Shown piece after piece: positions 53,941 to 62,301 of a stretch of DNA of 63,169 nt. The translations under genes were made by a program, and so were the position numbers. The stretch's first letter is position 1. Each line of letters opens with the position of its first letter. Under the pieces are notes generated by a model. That model had not been told where the DNA came from. It did not search any database and saw only the letters and a program-made list of their open reading frames with translations. The stretch is from Pollutibacter sp044353505 (GTDB lineage Bacteria; Bacteroidota; Bacteroidia; Chitinophagales; Chitinophagaceae): NCBI GenBank assembly GCA_044353505.1, contig JBILBU010000010.1:1-63169 (forward strand). Reading direction: 5' to 3'.

Positions 53941-54076
53941 AGGAGAGCGTTTGAGATGCAAAGAAAGGAAAGATTTCCGAGCCATAAAACAATCATTTGC
54001 TTGATAATCAAATTCAAAACTATCAATAGTTTTTTTGGGTGGAATCATTTTGATACATTGTCAAACATTTCCAGCC

Positions 54077-55063
54077 ATGCAAAGAACACAATCAGAACTA
54101 AATTTCAGGCTACAAAGATTTGTTGCCATCATTGCTGTATTACTCTTTGTTCTAAAAATTATTGCATGGTACCTAACCAGATCGGTAGCAGTATTGACAG
54201 ATGCCCTAGAAAGTACGGTCAACGTAGTGGCAGGCTTCATTAGCCTCTACAGTCTTTATGTAGCATCCAAACCACGTGACAAGGAACATCCATACGGACA
54301 TGGAAAGGCGGAATTCATTTCAGCAGCGGTTGAAGGAAGCTTGGTGGCCATAGCAGGAATAGTCATCATCTACGAGGCAATTGATAATTTTATTCACCCA
54401 CATGATATCCAAAAACTAGATACCGGTATGCTCATCATAGGTGCAACCGCAGTCATCAACTTTGCCACCGGATGGCATACCATCAAAACAGGAAAGAAAC
54501 ACAATTCGCTCGCACTCATAGCCTCAGGAAAACACTTGCAAAGTGATACCTACTCAACCCTTGGCATCATCGCAGGAATGGGCCTTATATTACTTACAGG
54601 ATGGGTATGGCTTGATAGTGCAGTGGCCATCGGGTTTGCATTCTTTATCATTTACACCGGCTATACAATTGTCAGGAGTTCATTGGCGGGGATTATGGAT
54701 CAGGCCGACATGGCCATGTTGGAAAAGCTGGTAGCGAGAATGAATGAAAACCGAAGAGAGAATTGGGTTGATTTACACAACCTTAGAATTATTAAGTTTG
54801 GATCCGTTATACATGTCGACTGCCACCTAACTGTACCATGGTTTTTAAATGTTCAAGAAGGCCATGAGGAGGTTGAAGCTTTTTCTGCTGCTGCAAAAAC
54901 AGAATTTGGAGAAAGCGTAGAGCTATTTGTTCATGCAGATGGATGCCGAGATTTTTCATGCAGGATTTGCAATAAATCAAACTGCCCAGAAAGAAAACAT
55001 CCCTTTACAAAACGTGTTGAATGGGATGTTCACAATATTTCAAGTAATGAGAAGCATCAATAA
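54077..55063 (+). CDS. Cation diffusion facilitator with Cys-rich C-terminal tail
   Basis: A 328-residue inner-membrane metal/proton antiporter with about six helices and a cytoplasmic C-terminal domain. The ATG at 54077 (MQRTQSELNF) is used; a start at 54035 is in frame. The TM5 motif is the normal HxxxD (GKHLQSDTYSTLG). The TM2 motif, usually HxxxD or DxxxD, reads E45-x3-N49 in TDALESTVNVV. HPYGHGKAEFISA is a family loop. The tail carries C-x4-C-x2-C-x4-C (CRDFSCRICNKSNC), a possible metal sensor. Metal specificity is not predictable. Confidence 0.88.
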   Translation: MQRTQSELNFRLQRFVAIIAVLLFVLKIIAWYLTRSVAVLTDALESTVNVVAGFISLYSLYVASKPRDKEHPYGHGKAEFISAAVEGSLVAIAGIVIIYEAIDNFIHPHDIQKLDTGMLIIGATAVINFATGWHTIKTGKKHNSLALIASGKHLQSDTYSTLGIIAGMGLILLTGWVWLDSAVAIGFAFFIIYTGYTIVRSSLAGIMDQADMAMLEKLVARMNENRRENWVDLHNLRIIKFGSVIHVDCHLTVPWFLNVQEGHEEVEAFSAAAKTEFGESVELFVHADGCRDFSCRICNKSNCPERKHPFTKRVEWDVHNISSNEKHQ

Positions 55064-55074
55064 GTTAAGTCAAT

Positions 55075-55185
55075 TCAAAAATTGAAAAACTTTACCGCAA
55101 TCAATAAAACAATAAATAGGAAAACCCCAGAAATCGTAAATGCTCGAGAGAAATCAATTTGGTCTTTTCGTTTGCCTTGATTCAT
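55075..55185 (-). CDS. Possible 36-residue single-pass membrane protein
   Basis: A short frame encodes MNQGKRKDQIDFSRAFTISG followed by a strongly hydrophobic segment VFLFIVLLIAV and KFFNF. The basic N-terminus and single helix look like a small membrane protein. It fills most of the spacer after the CDF stop, on the opposite strand. No homologue is recognised and no promoter box was found, so this is a tentative call. Confidence 0.35.
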   Translation of the reverse strand: MNQGKRKDQIDFSRAFTISGVFLFIVLLIAVKFFNF

Positions 55186-55264
55186 ACTGTGTTTTAAAAA
55201 ATTATTAAGGCATCAGAAGAAAGTCATGAGCAGCAGTTTCTGCATCCAAGACCTTATGACAGAA

Positions 55265-55429
55265 TCATTCTTTATCGAATGAAGTACGAATAATGTTCGC
55301 CGTTTGCCATTGTTTAAGATATTTTTCAGCTCGATCAAACATCAATTCATTATCTAAATGATCGCAGTACATCAAAAATTCTCTCCAACTCAATTCGGAA
55401 AACTTCGCTTTAAATTCAGTAAAATACAT
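55265..55429 (-). CDS. Possible small hypothetical protein (54 residues)
   Basis: A 54-residue frame from an ATG at 55429 (GTG at 55447 also in frame) encodes a polar, mostly helical peptide (SELSWREFLMYCDHLDNELMF, EKYLKQWQ). Composition is protein-like but no domain is recognised. It lies about 150 bp downstream, on the minus strand, of an operator-like palindrome, next to an XRE regulator, so it may be a regulated small gene. Confidence 0.35.
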   Translation of the reverse strand: MYFTEFKAKFSELSWREFLMYCDHLDNELMFDRAEKYLKQWQTANIIRTSFDKE

Positions 55430-55711
55430 ATCTCGAGTAAAGTTCACCTACACATGATAACCTCTATTGTCACGCAAGTAATTTATAATTTCACCTGTTT
55501 GCATTTCTTCTATCATTGTAAAATTCATTTTCTTAGATTCATAAGAGCTAAACTAATTACTGAACTCAAAATATTAGATGTCAAATCAGACATTGTGTTA
55601 ATGAACAAATCGCAATAACTTCGAGAAATCCTATCAAATGATATTGGTTAAGGCTCTGTTTTAAATGCCAATGTCCATGAAAAACCAAAGCCCACATACT
55701 TTTGTGGGCTT
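55430..55711. other. AT-rich region without a supported gene
   Basis: This stretch separates the small hypothetical gene from the XRE regulator. Apart from the palindrome at 55578-55593 and the terminator at 55687-55712, no gene or promoter box was recognised. A plus-strand open frame at 55358-55618 has an unlikely composition and antisense overlap and was not called. Confidence 0.4.
55578..55593. promoter_or_regulatory. Palindrome copy 1 flanking the XRE regulator
   Basis: ATGTCAAATCAGACAT has 5-bp perfect arms (ATGTC/GACAT) around a 6-bp spacer. It differs at one position from the sequence at 56009-56024 on the other side of the XRE gene. It may be an operator for the XRE protein and could control the minus-strand small genes at 55.1-55.4 kb. 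Confidence 0.5.
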
Positions 55712-55712
55712 T
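55687..55712 (-). terminator. Rho-independent terminator of the XRE gene
   Basis: AAAGCCCACA and TTGTGGGCTTT form a strong stem right after the XRE stop. Read on the minus strand it ends in a T-rich stretch (TTTGGTTTTT). It ends transcription of the regulator gene. Confidence 0.75.
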
Positions 55713-55957
55713 TACTCAAGTATTTCACTTGGCGCTTTTTCAAATAATTCAGCTACAGGTACTTTAAGAATTTTTGCAATGGAATAAATTTGGTAAATTG
55801 AGGTGTTAATTACACCTCTTTCAATCCGGCTTAGTTGTGTGTACTCAATTCCTAATTCAAATGCAAGATGGTCAATTGTAGTATGTCTAGCAAGCCTTAT
55901 TTTTCGTACGTTTTGCCCTACTAACAAACACAAATCTTCCTTTGAAAAGATTTTCAT
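55712..55957 (-). CDS. XRE-family helix-turn-helix regulator
   Basis: An 81-residue DNA-binding protein made of little more than an XRE/Cro-type domain. The ATG at 55957 is used rather than the frame to 55993. The HTH reads VGQNVRKIRLARHTTIDHLAFELGIEYTQLSRIERGVINTSIYQIYSIAKILKV (helices about 15-70; split here only for description), with a short acidic tail. It stands alone between two nearly identical 16-bp palindromes, its probable binding sites, and has its own terminator. Targets beyond the locus are unknown. Confidence 0.88.
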   Translation of the reverse strand: MKIFSKEDLCLLVGQNVRKIRLARHTTIDHLAFELGIEYTQLSRIERGVINTSIYQIYSIAKILKVPVAELFEKAPSEILE

Positions 55958-56008
55958 AAGCGTTAAGAATTGAAATATTACAAGGTATAGCAATTAAATG
56001 AAGCAAGT

Positions 56009-56024
56009 ATGTCACATCAGACAT
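56009..56024. promoter_or_regulatory. Palindrome copy 2, upstream of the XRE regulator
   Basis: ATGTCACATCAGACAT matches copy 1 (55578-55593) at 15 of 16 positions. It lies 52 bp upstream of the XRE ATG in an AT-rich spacer, the usual place for an autoregulatory operator. Confidence 0.5.
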
Positions 56025-56200
56025 GAAATCGTATTGCACTTATATACTATAACCATATTATACTAAATAATACTTTCCCTAAAAGAATTATTTAATAACG
56101 AGAAAATTCTACAGATGTATATTTATCGAAAAGTGATTTAAAAATAGGGTGGGGCTGATGGAAATACAGATTCATTTTTAATAATCCACTAGCCTTTGAT

Positions 56201-57244
56201 TTATAAAATATACGCTGGTTCTTGCTGGCTCAAACAATGAAAACTTCCGAGTCCCCAAATAATGTCAGTTGAATCAATTCCAACAACTTCCCTTTCAGGA
56301 AAACACGATTGAATTAATCCTAATGCCTTTTCATCTTTATCAGATCGGTATGTGGGTACAATAACCTGTTGGTTGGCAATATAAAAATTAGCATACGAGG
56401 CAGGCAAGAGTTGTTCTTCGAAAATGACTGGATCAGGCATTGGGATTTCAATAATATTCAATTGCTTTCCACTGATCAACCTCATTTCCTTAAGCTGTTT
56501 TAAGTTGTGCTGAAGCAACTCATAATTATCATCCGTTTTATTCTCTTCAACTACTGTAATTACAGTATCCTCATTAACAAAACGAACGGTATCATCAATA
56601 TGTCCATCTGTATCATCACCCACGATGCCCTCATCAACCCACAACACCTGATCCTGTCCATAATAGTCCATTAGATATTGTTCTATCTCCAACTTGCTGA
56701 GGTGAGGGTTACGGTTGGGGTTTAATAAGCATGCGGTAGACGTGATTACTGTTCCAGCACCATTAAAATCTACTGATCCCCCTTCCATGACAATTCCAGG
56801 ATTGAAAACAGGAATCCCAAGTTCTTTTCCTATCAAGGTTGGTATCACATCGTCCAAGTCAAATGGAGGATATTTATTCCCCCACGCGTTATAGTTCCAG
56901 TCAACAATTGCCTTTTTGCTTGGGTCGATTTTGTTGAGCAAGAAAGCAGGACCATGATCTCTGCACCAGGCATCGTTTGTTGGATGAAGATGAAAAGCAA
57001 CCTTGTTCATATCCGCTCCTGCAGTGAGAAGCATATCGGTTGCATTTTTTTGCATCAACACATCACACACATTGATATTGACTTGCTCAAAACGAGTAAG
57101 TGTTTTTATAAAGGCAGTATAAGCAGGAAATATCGAACTTATCCTGCCGGGCCACGAAGCTTCTTTATGTGGCCAACTCAACCAAGTGGATTTATGGGAA
57201 GCAAATTCTGCGGGGAAATAGTATCCGAGGGATTTAGGAGTCAT
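56201..57244 (-). CDS. aguA: Agmatine deiminase
   Basis: A 347-residue guanidino-group-modifying enzyme that converts agmatine to N-carbamoylputrescine. The ATG at 57244 starts MTPKSLGYYFPAEFASHKSTWLSWP, the normal N-terminus; the frame remains open for 35 more codons through a tandem repeat, giving an unlikely Phe-Asn-Pro-rich extension. Motifs: NDAWCRDHGPAFL (about 85), GGSVDFNG (about 155), GDDTDGHIDDTVRFV with the catalytic His (about 210) and the catalytic Cys in GLGSFHCLSQQEP near the end. It follows aguB in the same direction. Confidence 0.93.
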   Translation of the reverse strand: MTPKSLGYYFPAEFASHKSTWLSWPHKEASWPGRISSIFPAYTAFIKTLTRFEQVNINVCDVLMQKNATDMLLTAGADMNKVAFHLHPTNDAWCRDHGPAFLLNKIDPSKKAIVDWNYNAWGNKYPPFDLDDVIPTLIGKELGIPVFNPGIVMEGGSVDFNGAGTVITSTACLLNPNRNPHLSKLEIEQYLMDYYGQDQVLWVDEGIVGDDTDGHIDDTVRFVNEDTVITVVEENKTDDNYELLQHNLKQLKEMRLISGKQLNIIEIPMPDPVIFEEQLLPASYANFYIANQQVIVPTYRSDKDEKALGLIQSCFPEREVVGIDSTDIIWGLGSFHCLSQQEPAYIL

Positions 57245-57249
57245 GAGAA

Positions 57250-57328
57250 GTTGAAGAGGTTGAAGGGGGTTGAAGTGGTTTAAGAGGTTGAAGGGGTTGA
57301 AGGGGTTGAACTTGCCAGCCGACGGCTG
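57250..57328 (+). repeat. Short tandem repeat and hairpin between aguB and aguA
   Basis: From 57250 to about 57310 lie six units of 9-10 bp of the form GTTGAAGGG (variants GTTGAAGAG, GTTGAAGTG, GTTTAAGAG). A perfect palindrome CAGCCG-A-CGGCTG follows at 57316-57328. The repeat is in the leader of aguA, on the strand opposite to the gene. It resembles the large array at 62781-63149. Confidence 0.75.
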
Positions 57329-57341
57329 AGGAGTTGAAGAA

Positions 57342-58211
57342 TCAATCAATAAATCTTTTAGTGATGTCTCCGTAACTATCTATCCTTCGGTCGCGCATAA
57401 AAGGCCAATGCGTTCTGTAACTGTCGGTCTTAGACAGATCAATATCTGCAACAATCACCTCTTCATTGTCATGTGACCCTTTCGCAATAAGTGTACCGAA
57501 AGGATTTGACACAAACGATCCGCCCCAAAACTTCATTGCGCCATGCTGCTCAAGTCCTACCCTATTCACACTCACCACATGTACCCCATTTGCAATTGCA
57601 TGACTGCGCTGTATTGTTTGCCAGGCGTTATACTGCTCGGTATTTGTGGCTTCATCCTGAGCGGTGGACCAGCCAATTGCGGTTGGATAAAACAAAACTT
57701 CCGCACCCATGAGCGAAGTAAGGCGTGCAGCTTCGGGATACCATTGATCCCAACAGATTAATATGCCGATGGTGGCAAACTTAGTCTTGAATACCTTATA
57801 TCCCAGATCTCCGGGAGTGAAATAAAATTTCTCAAAATATGCTGGATCATCAGGGATATGCATCTTGCGGTACTTGCCAAGGTATTCGCCATCAGCATCA
57901 ATGACCGCTGTGGTATTGTGGTAAAGTCCTTGTGCACGCTTTTCAAAAAGTGAGGCTATAACAACTACGCCAAGTTCTTTGGCAACGGCCGACAACTCAT
58001 CTGTTGTTTGTCCGGGTATAGACTCAGCCAACTTAAAGTTCTCATAGTCTTCCACATCACAGAAGTATAGGGAGGTAAATAACTCTTGCATACAGACAAT
58101 CTGCGCACCCTTTGAGGCAGCTACGCGAATGCCAGCAATTGCCTTATCAAGATTTTGGCTTGCATCATCAGTGCAACTCATTTGAACGAGGCCTACTTTT
58201 ATGGATGACAT
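57342..58211 (-). CDS. aguB: N-carbamoylputrescine amidase
   Basis: A 289-residue nitrilase-superfamily hydrolase that releases putrescine, CO2 and ammonia from N-carbamoylputrescine. The catalytic triad is visible: Glu43 in CMQELFTS, Lys116 in YRKMHIPDDP and Cys153 in ILICWDQWYPEAAR. The stretch FEKFYFTPGDLGYKVF is specific to this subgroup. It precedes aguA, which makes its substrate, across a spacer holding a tandem repeat. Confidence 0.94.
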   Translation of the reverse strand: MSSIKVGLVQMSCTDDASQNLDKAIAGIRVAASKGAQIVCMQELFTSLYFCDVEDYENFKLAESIPGQTTDELSAVAKELGVVVIASLFEKRAQGLYHNTTAVIDADGEYLGKYRKMHIPDDPAYFEKFYFTPGDLGYKVFKTKFATIGILICWDQWYPEAARLTSLMGAEVLFYPTAIGWSTAQDEATNTEQYNAWQTIQRSHAIANGVHVVSVNRVGLEQHGAMKFWGGSFVSNPFGTLIAKGSHDNEEVIVADIDLSKTDSYRTHWPFMRDRRIDSYGDITKRFID

Positions 58212-58270
58212 GGAAAATTTCGGGTTTAAGGTTTGATAAGATGTGCTTATGCGGTAGAGATCAAAATAAT

Positions 58271-59008
58271 TTAGGTTTCGTTAAGGATTAGATCCTCAAG
58301 GTGTTTGATGCCTAACTGTTGCTGGGAAATATATCCTTCGCCATATCTCACTCCAATTGATTTCCCCAAAAGCCTGGCTTTAGAAACAATTGAATCTAAA
58401 AATTCTGGTGAGGATATATAGGTCTGCACACCTTTTCCAGCATCCGCACTCGTATGAAACTGCGTTGAATAGGCCTTTATTGCATTCATTCGCTGCTCAA
58501 ACACATCGGAAATATCAACAACAAGATCTGGCTCATAATACCTATCCTGAATATAATGCAAGACATGTTTGGGCCTCCACCTCAGCTGGGCAATGCCATC
58601 ATCACCAACAGTTTCAATCTTGCTCAGGCCAGAAAGAAACGCAGAATCTGCAACAAGCTTTCCTGCCCGTCCGTGATCCGGATGACGATCATCTAGGATA
58701 TTGGCCAAAATGATCTCTGGTTGATATTTTCTTATGGCCTTGATTACCTGCAATTGATGCGCCTCGTCGTTCTTGAAAAAACCGTCATGCATACCAAGGT
58801 TCTCGCGAACAGATAGCCCCATAATAGTTGCTGCATTGGCAGCCTCAGCAGCCCTTGTCTCTGCAGTGCCCCTTGTGCCCAACTCGCCGGCGGTAAGATC
58901 AATGACGCCAGCGGCATGGCCCTTCTTAATCTCATTAATTAGGGTGCCCGAGCAGCTAAGCTCAATATCATCAGGATGTACTCCAATTGCAAGAACGAAG
59001 AGTTTCAT
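58271..59008 (-). CDS. bshB1: Bacillithiol biosynthesis deacetylase BshB1
   Basis: A 245-residue LmbE/PIG-L family zinc deacetylase. The N-terminal GVHPDDIELSCSGTL (His11, Asp13, Asp14) and DRHPDHGRAGKLVADSAFLSG (about 105) bind zinc and are typical of BshB1, as is the C-terminal SPEFLDSIVSKARLLGKSIGVRYGEGY. It removes acetyl from GlcNAc-malate in bacillithiol synthesis, a low-molecular-weight thiol used in Bacteroidota and Firmicutes. Other bsh genes are not in the window. Confidence 0.94.
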   Translation of the reverse strand: MKLFVLAIGVHPDDIELSCSGTLINEIKKGHAAGVIDLTAGELGTRGTAETRAAEAANAATIMGLSVRENLGMHDGFFKNDEAHQLQVIKAIRKYQPEIILANILDDRHPDHGRAGKLVADSAFLSGLSKIETVGDDGIAQLRWRPKHVLHYIQDRYYEPDLVVDISDVFEQRMNAIKAYSTQFHTSADAGKGVQTYISSPEFLDSIVSKARLLGKSIGVRYGEGYISQQQLGIKHLEDLILNET

Positions 59009-59026
59009 TGGCAGTTATTTACTGCG

Positions 59027-59034
59027 CAAAGATA
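59027..59034 (-). promoter_or_regulatory. TAnnTTTG promoter box of bshB1
   Basis: On the minus strand this reads TATCTTTG, followed by C. It predicts a start of transcription near 59020, about 12 nt before the ATG. Confidence 0.5.
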
Positions 59035-59073
59035 CATGTTCGATTCATTGTTGTAACGAAAATTGGAAAATGG

Positions 59074-59673
59074 CTATGATGCATGGCCATACATACGGGC
59101 AACCTCCTGGACGATGCGCTCCATTTCAGCATCCTCCCCGTTTGGATTATAGTGCTGTTTGAGGCTGCCGCCAAACACCCAAGCAAGTGTTTGCCAGAAA
59201 TGGGCCGAAAATCCGCCTCGGTATTCCTTGACCAGCTCATAGCAGGTATTGTTGGTCTCCCGATTGATGAGCTTCATTAATATTTTCCCTTGGTAGACAG
59301 AAAGCGCAGTAAGTGGGGTTGTGAATTCTTTTTTGAGTTCCTTTTCCCTGCTGCTCAGGTATTGCTTTCTCTGATGCGGTTCACTTACATCATGAAGATA
59401 TACGTTTACTTCATTGATAATCTTTCCCGCCTTCTTAGCATAAGGGTAGGTAACATAAACTGCATTTCGAAGCCTGGTCCATTTTTTAAATGCTCTTTTT
59501 TGAGAATCACTCATCTTTCCAAACACATAGACCATTTCAAGCTGCCCATAGGTCATGGTATCTCCGGCATAAACGATATAAGGAACAGCAAGGGTATCAT
59601 GATTGCCAGCAACAGACTGAGCAAATAGCCCCTGAGAGAGAAAAAATGATAATATGAAGATCAGCTTACGCAC
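59074..59673 (-). CDS. Exported DUF4294-family protein
   Basis: A 199-residue protein with a signal peptide (ending GLFAQ). The segment RLRNAVYVTYPYAKKAGKIINEVN, followed by KQYLSSREKELKKEFTTPLTALSVYQGKILMKLINRETNNTCYELVKEYRGGFSAHFWQ (quoted in two pieces of the same domain), is the DUF4294 pattern widespread in Bacteroidota. Function unknown. It precedes bshB1 by 65 bp on the same strand, though bshB1 has its own promoter box. Confidence 0.85.
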   Translation of the reverse strand: MRKLIFILSFFLSQGLFAQSVAGNHDTLAVPYIVYAGDTMTYGQLEMVYVFGKMSDSQKRAFKKWTRLRNAVYVTYPYAKKAGKIINEVNVYLHDVSEPHQRKQYLSSREKELKKEFTTPLTALSVYQGKILMKLINRETNNTCYELVKEYRGGFSAHFWQTLAWVFGGSLKQHYNPNGEDAEMERIVQEVARMYGHAS

Positions 59674-59820
59674 CTATGCAAGTTAATGAAAACAGAACAA
59701 ATAGGAAAGCCCCCAAACCAAACCCTTATCATTTTAAAGCCAATAGAAGCCCTTTACCGATTGGGTCTATAGCATTTTGCAAAGGTTTAACGATCGGTGT
59801 ACAGCACATTGCCATTAACA

Positions 59821-62286
59821 TCAAGCTGCGTACATCTTGCTTTTAATCCTGAAGTACATGCTGATCATAAAACCAGTTACCATGACAACAACTCCCAGCC
59901 AAAGCAAATTGATCCAAGGAAAACGATACGCTTTCAATGTGATGTAACGCATAACGGCATTAGATTCCTTTAACCCCAACTCAACAATCCCTGAATCGTT
60001 TTTCTTTAATGTGAGCACAAGATTCTGTTCCATGATGGTATCTGTTTTCACGGAAGCCTGTTTATCCTTAATGAAAAAAGCAGGAGTAGATTCAAAACGT
60101 TTACCTTCTTTGGAGTATACGGTAAGCTCAGACAACCAAGCACTGTCAACCAATGGTAAATCTTTGTTCTCATTTTTGTTAGCAGAAAGCAACCTGTCAA
60201 CAACCACAAATCCGTTTGAGTAAAAAACAGTATCCCCAGAGTTTACCTTTTTGTACTCAAATCTTGTCGTGTCTTTAATATTATCCGGATTCAACCAAGA
60301 GGTGATGTACACAAATACATCGTTTGAAAGATAATGTCTTGCACCAGGATTTGAAGAAAGCTGAGTACCTTCTTCCGACTTCATCAAAAAGGCATTTGGT
60401 GATACATCAAATTGGTCGACGATACTTCCATCAGCAGTATCAGTCTGCAAAAATCGAATCTTAAAAAAGACTTTATTGTTTTTTGTTTCAGTAGAATCGC
60501 CCATATAGGTAACAATATATTTGCCCATCGGAGTTGGCACATTATAGATGAGCGTAATATTTTCCAATGCATTTTCATCCCTGCCCTTTGCATCTTTCAA
60601 ACCCGATACAGCAATACCTGTTCTGTTTTCAGACATCAACTCCTTTTTAGCAGAAGAAATGAGAATGCCGAAAAGCATAAGTCCAAACCCAACGTGAGCA
60701 ATTGAAGCGCCAGCTGCCTTCATCTTCCATTTCAATACGGATCCAAGATAAAAAGCATTTGAAATGACCGTATATACAGCAGTCCATGTAGCCAAATGAA
60801 TAGCCACCAAAAATCCAGCGCCATATTTATCGTAATCAATGTTACCGAAGATGGTAATCAAGATCGAGAAGACAACCGAAATCACAGTTGGGATCCACAG
60901 TTTAGACCACAAATATTTTCGTGTGGTATCTTTATACTTTAGGTATTGGGTCATGGCTGTAAGTGCGCCAAGAACAATGGCCACAAGGATCATGATTCTG
61001 TTGTACACGTATTCAACATCTTCACCTATGGCCCAATTGGTTCCAAACAACTGATTGAAAAACGGAAGCGACGTGAGCACTATGATATACACCCCTGAAA
61101 TAAAAAGCAACAACGAACCTACAAACATCCAAAACTCACGTGAGTTCATGCTTTCCTCACGCGTGATCACCGGAATATCTTTCCTCTGCCGGATATATAA
61201 AATCAGTGGCAGCAAAATGAAAAACAACATCATTATAATCAAGTGCCAATAAAGTGTTCCGCCCTCTCCAGTGAAGGAGTGCACTGACGTATCTCCAAGT
61301 ACCCCAGTTCTAGTCAAAAAGGTAGAATACAGTACCAACAAATATGACAGGCATATAAACAGCAAACTGGCCTTGATAGAAAATCCGGTACTTTGAAAAA
61401 TAAGCATGGTGTGGATACCTGCAACCAAAAGCAGCCATGGAACCATTGAGGCATTCTCAACAGGATCCCAGGCCCAATAGCCTCCAAACGTAAGTGACTC
61501 ATAGGCCCAGGCGGCGCCCATCATAATACCCAATCCAAGGATACCAGCAGAGAATAAAGCCCAAGGCATTGCTGGGCGCACCCATCCCGCATGGTCTCTC
61601 TTCCATAAGCCAGCAACCGCAAAAGCATAAGGAACTACAGCCGATGCAAAACCAAGAAACAGAATTGGGGGATGAATCACCATCCAATAATTCTGAAGTA
61701 AAATATTTAACCCATTTCCATCAGTAAGGTATTTGGTGAGGTAGTCTGCATCCTGAAAAATCGGTGCATCAGGGAATTCGCTCCTCATCAGTACAAAAGG
61801 ATTTGTTCCAATCCTCAGATCAAAAAAGTAAATGCCTATCAAAAAACTGGCAAGAAAAAGCTGCAGCATACTCATGACCGTCATGATCGGAAACTCCCAC
61901 TTCTTAGACCATTTTATAAGCGCAATTCCTAAGATGCCATTCCAGAAAGCCCACAACATGAAGCTACCCTCCTGACCTTCCCAAAAACAACTCAACAAAT
62001 ACTGCATATCAAGACTCCGTTTGGAATGTTGGTGAGCATACTTATACTCAAAATAATGGTTGTATATAATCAGATAAAGTGTAACAAACAATCCAATAAC
62101 TACAAGCGTGTTGATAAAAAATGAAATTCGAGCAAGCTTTTGCCAAGGGAGCTCGTCCAACTTGTCCTTTGCAACTGCTGCCCGCAAATTTGAGTACGCC
62201 GCTAACATGGCAGAACACAATGCAAGTGCAGTCAGAAAATACCCTATCTGTCCAATGAGCAAATGCTCCCCGTTGTAATTAATCAT
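59821..62286 (-). CDS. ccmF: Cytochrome c maturation protein CcmF (heme lyase component)
   Basis: An 821-residue inner-membrane protein with about 14 helices. The tryptophan-rich WWD-type signature FGGYWAWDPVENASMVPWLLL (about 260, quoted across its core), HPPILFLGFASAVVPYAF (about 205) and the C-terminal periplasmic domain are those of CcmF/NrfE, which transfers heme from CcmE to apocytochrome c. It lies 15 bp after ccmE. A role in system I cytochrome c maturation follows. Other ccm genes are outside the window. Confidence 0.94.
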   Translation of the reverse strand: MINYNGEHLLIGQIGYFLTALALCSAMLAAYSNLRAAVAKDKLDELPWQKLARISFFINTLVVIGLFVTLYLIIYNHYFEYKYAHQHSKRSLDMQYLLSCFWEGQEGSFMLWAFWNGILGIALIKWSKKWEFPIMTVMSMLQLFLASFLIGIYFFDLRIGTNPFVLMRSEFPDAPIFQDADYLTKYLTDGNGLNILLQNYWMVIHPPILFLGFASAVVPYAFAVAGLWKRDHAGWVRPAMPWALFSAGILGLGIMMGAAWAYESLTFGGYWAWDPVENASMVPWLLLVAGIHTMLIFQSTGFSIKASLLFICLSYLLVLYSTFLTRTGVLGDTSVHSFTGEGGTLYWHLIIMMLFFILLPLILYIRQRKDIPVITREESMNSREFWMFVGSLLLFISGVYIIVLTSLPFFNQLFGTNWAIGEDVEYVYNRIMILVAIVLGALTAMTQYLKYKDTTRKYLWSKLWIPTVISVVFSILITIFGNIDYDKYGAGFLVAIHLATWTAVYTVISNAFYLGSVLKWKMKAAGASIAHVGFGLMLFGILISSAKKELMSENRTGIAVSGLKDAKGRDENALENITLIYNVPTPMGKYIVTYMGDSTETKNNKVFFKIRFLQTDTADGSIVDQFDVSPNAFLMKSEEGTQLSSNPGARHYLSNDVFVYITSWLNPDNIKDTTRFEYKKVNSGDTVFYSNGFVVVDRLLSANKNENKDLPLVDSAWLSELTVYSKEGKRFESTPAFFIKDKQASVKTDTIMEQNLVLTLKKNDSGIVELGLKESNAVMRYITLKAYRFPWINLLWLGVVVMVTGFMISMYFRIKSKMYAA

Positions 62287-62301
62287 GTGTTTGATTGATG
62301 T

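Noticed and set aside
55358..55618. 86-codon plus-strand open frame
   Set aside because: It is rich in His, Phe and Ile in an AT-rich spacer, partly antisense to another candidate, and has no promoter or domain; kept as uncalled.
57245..57349. 35-residue N-terminal extension of agmatine deiminase
   Set aside because: It is encoded by tandem repeats and overlaps the end of aguB; the ATG at 57244 gives the normal family start.
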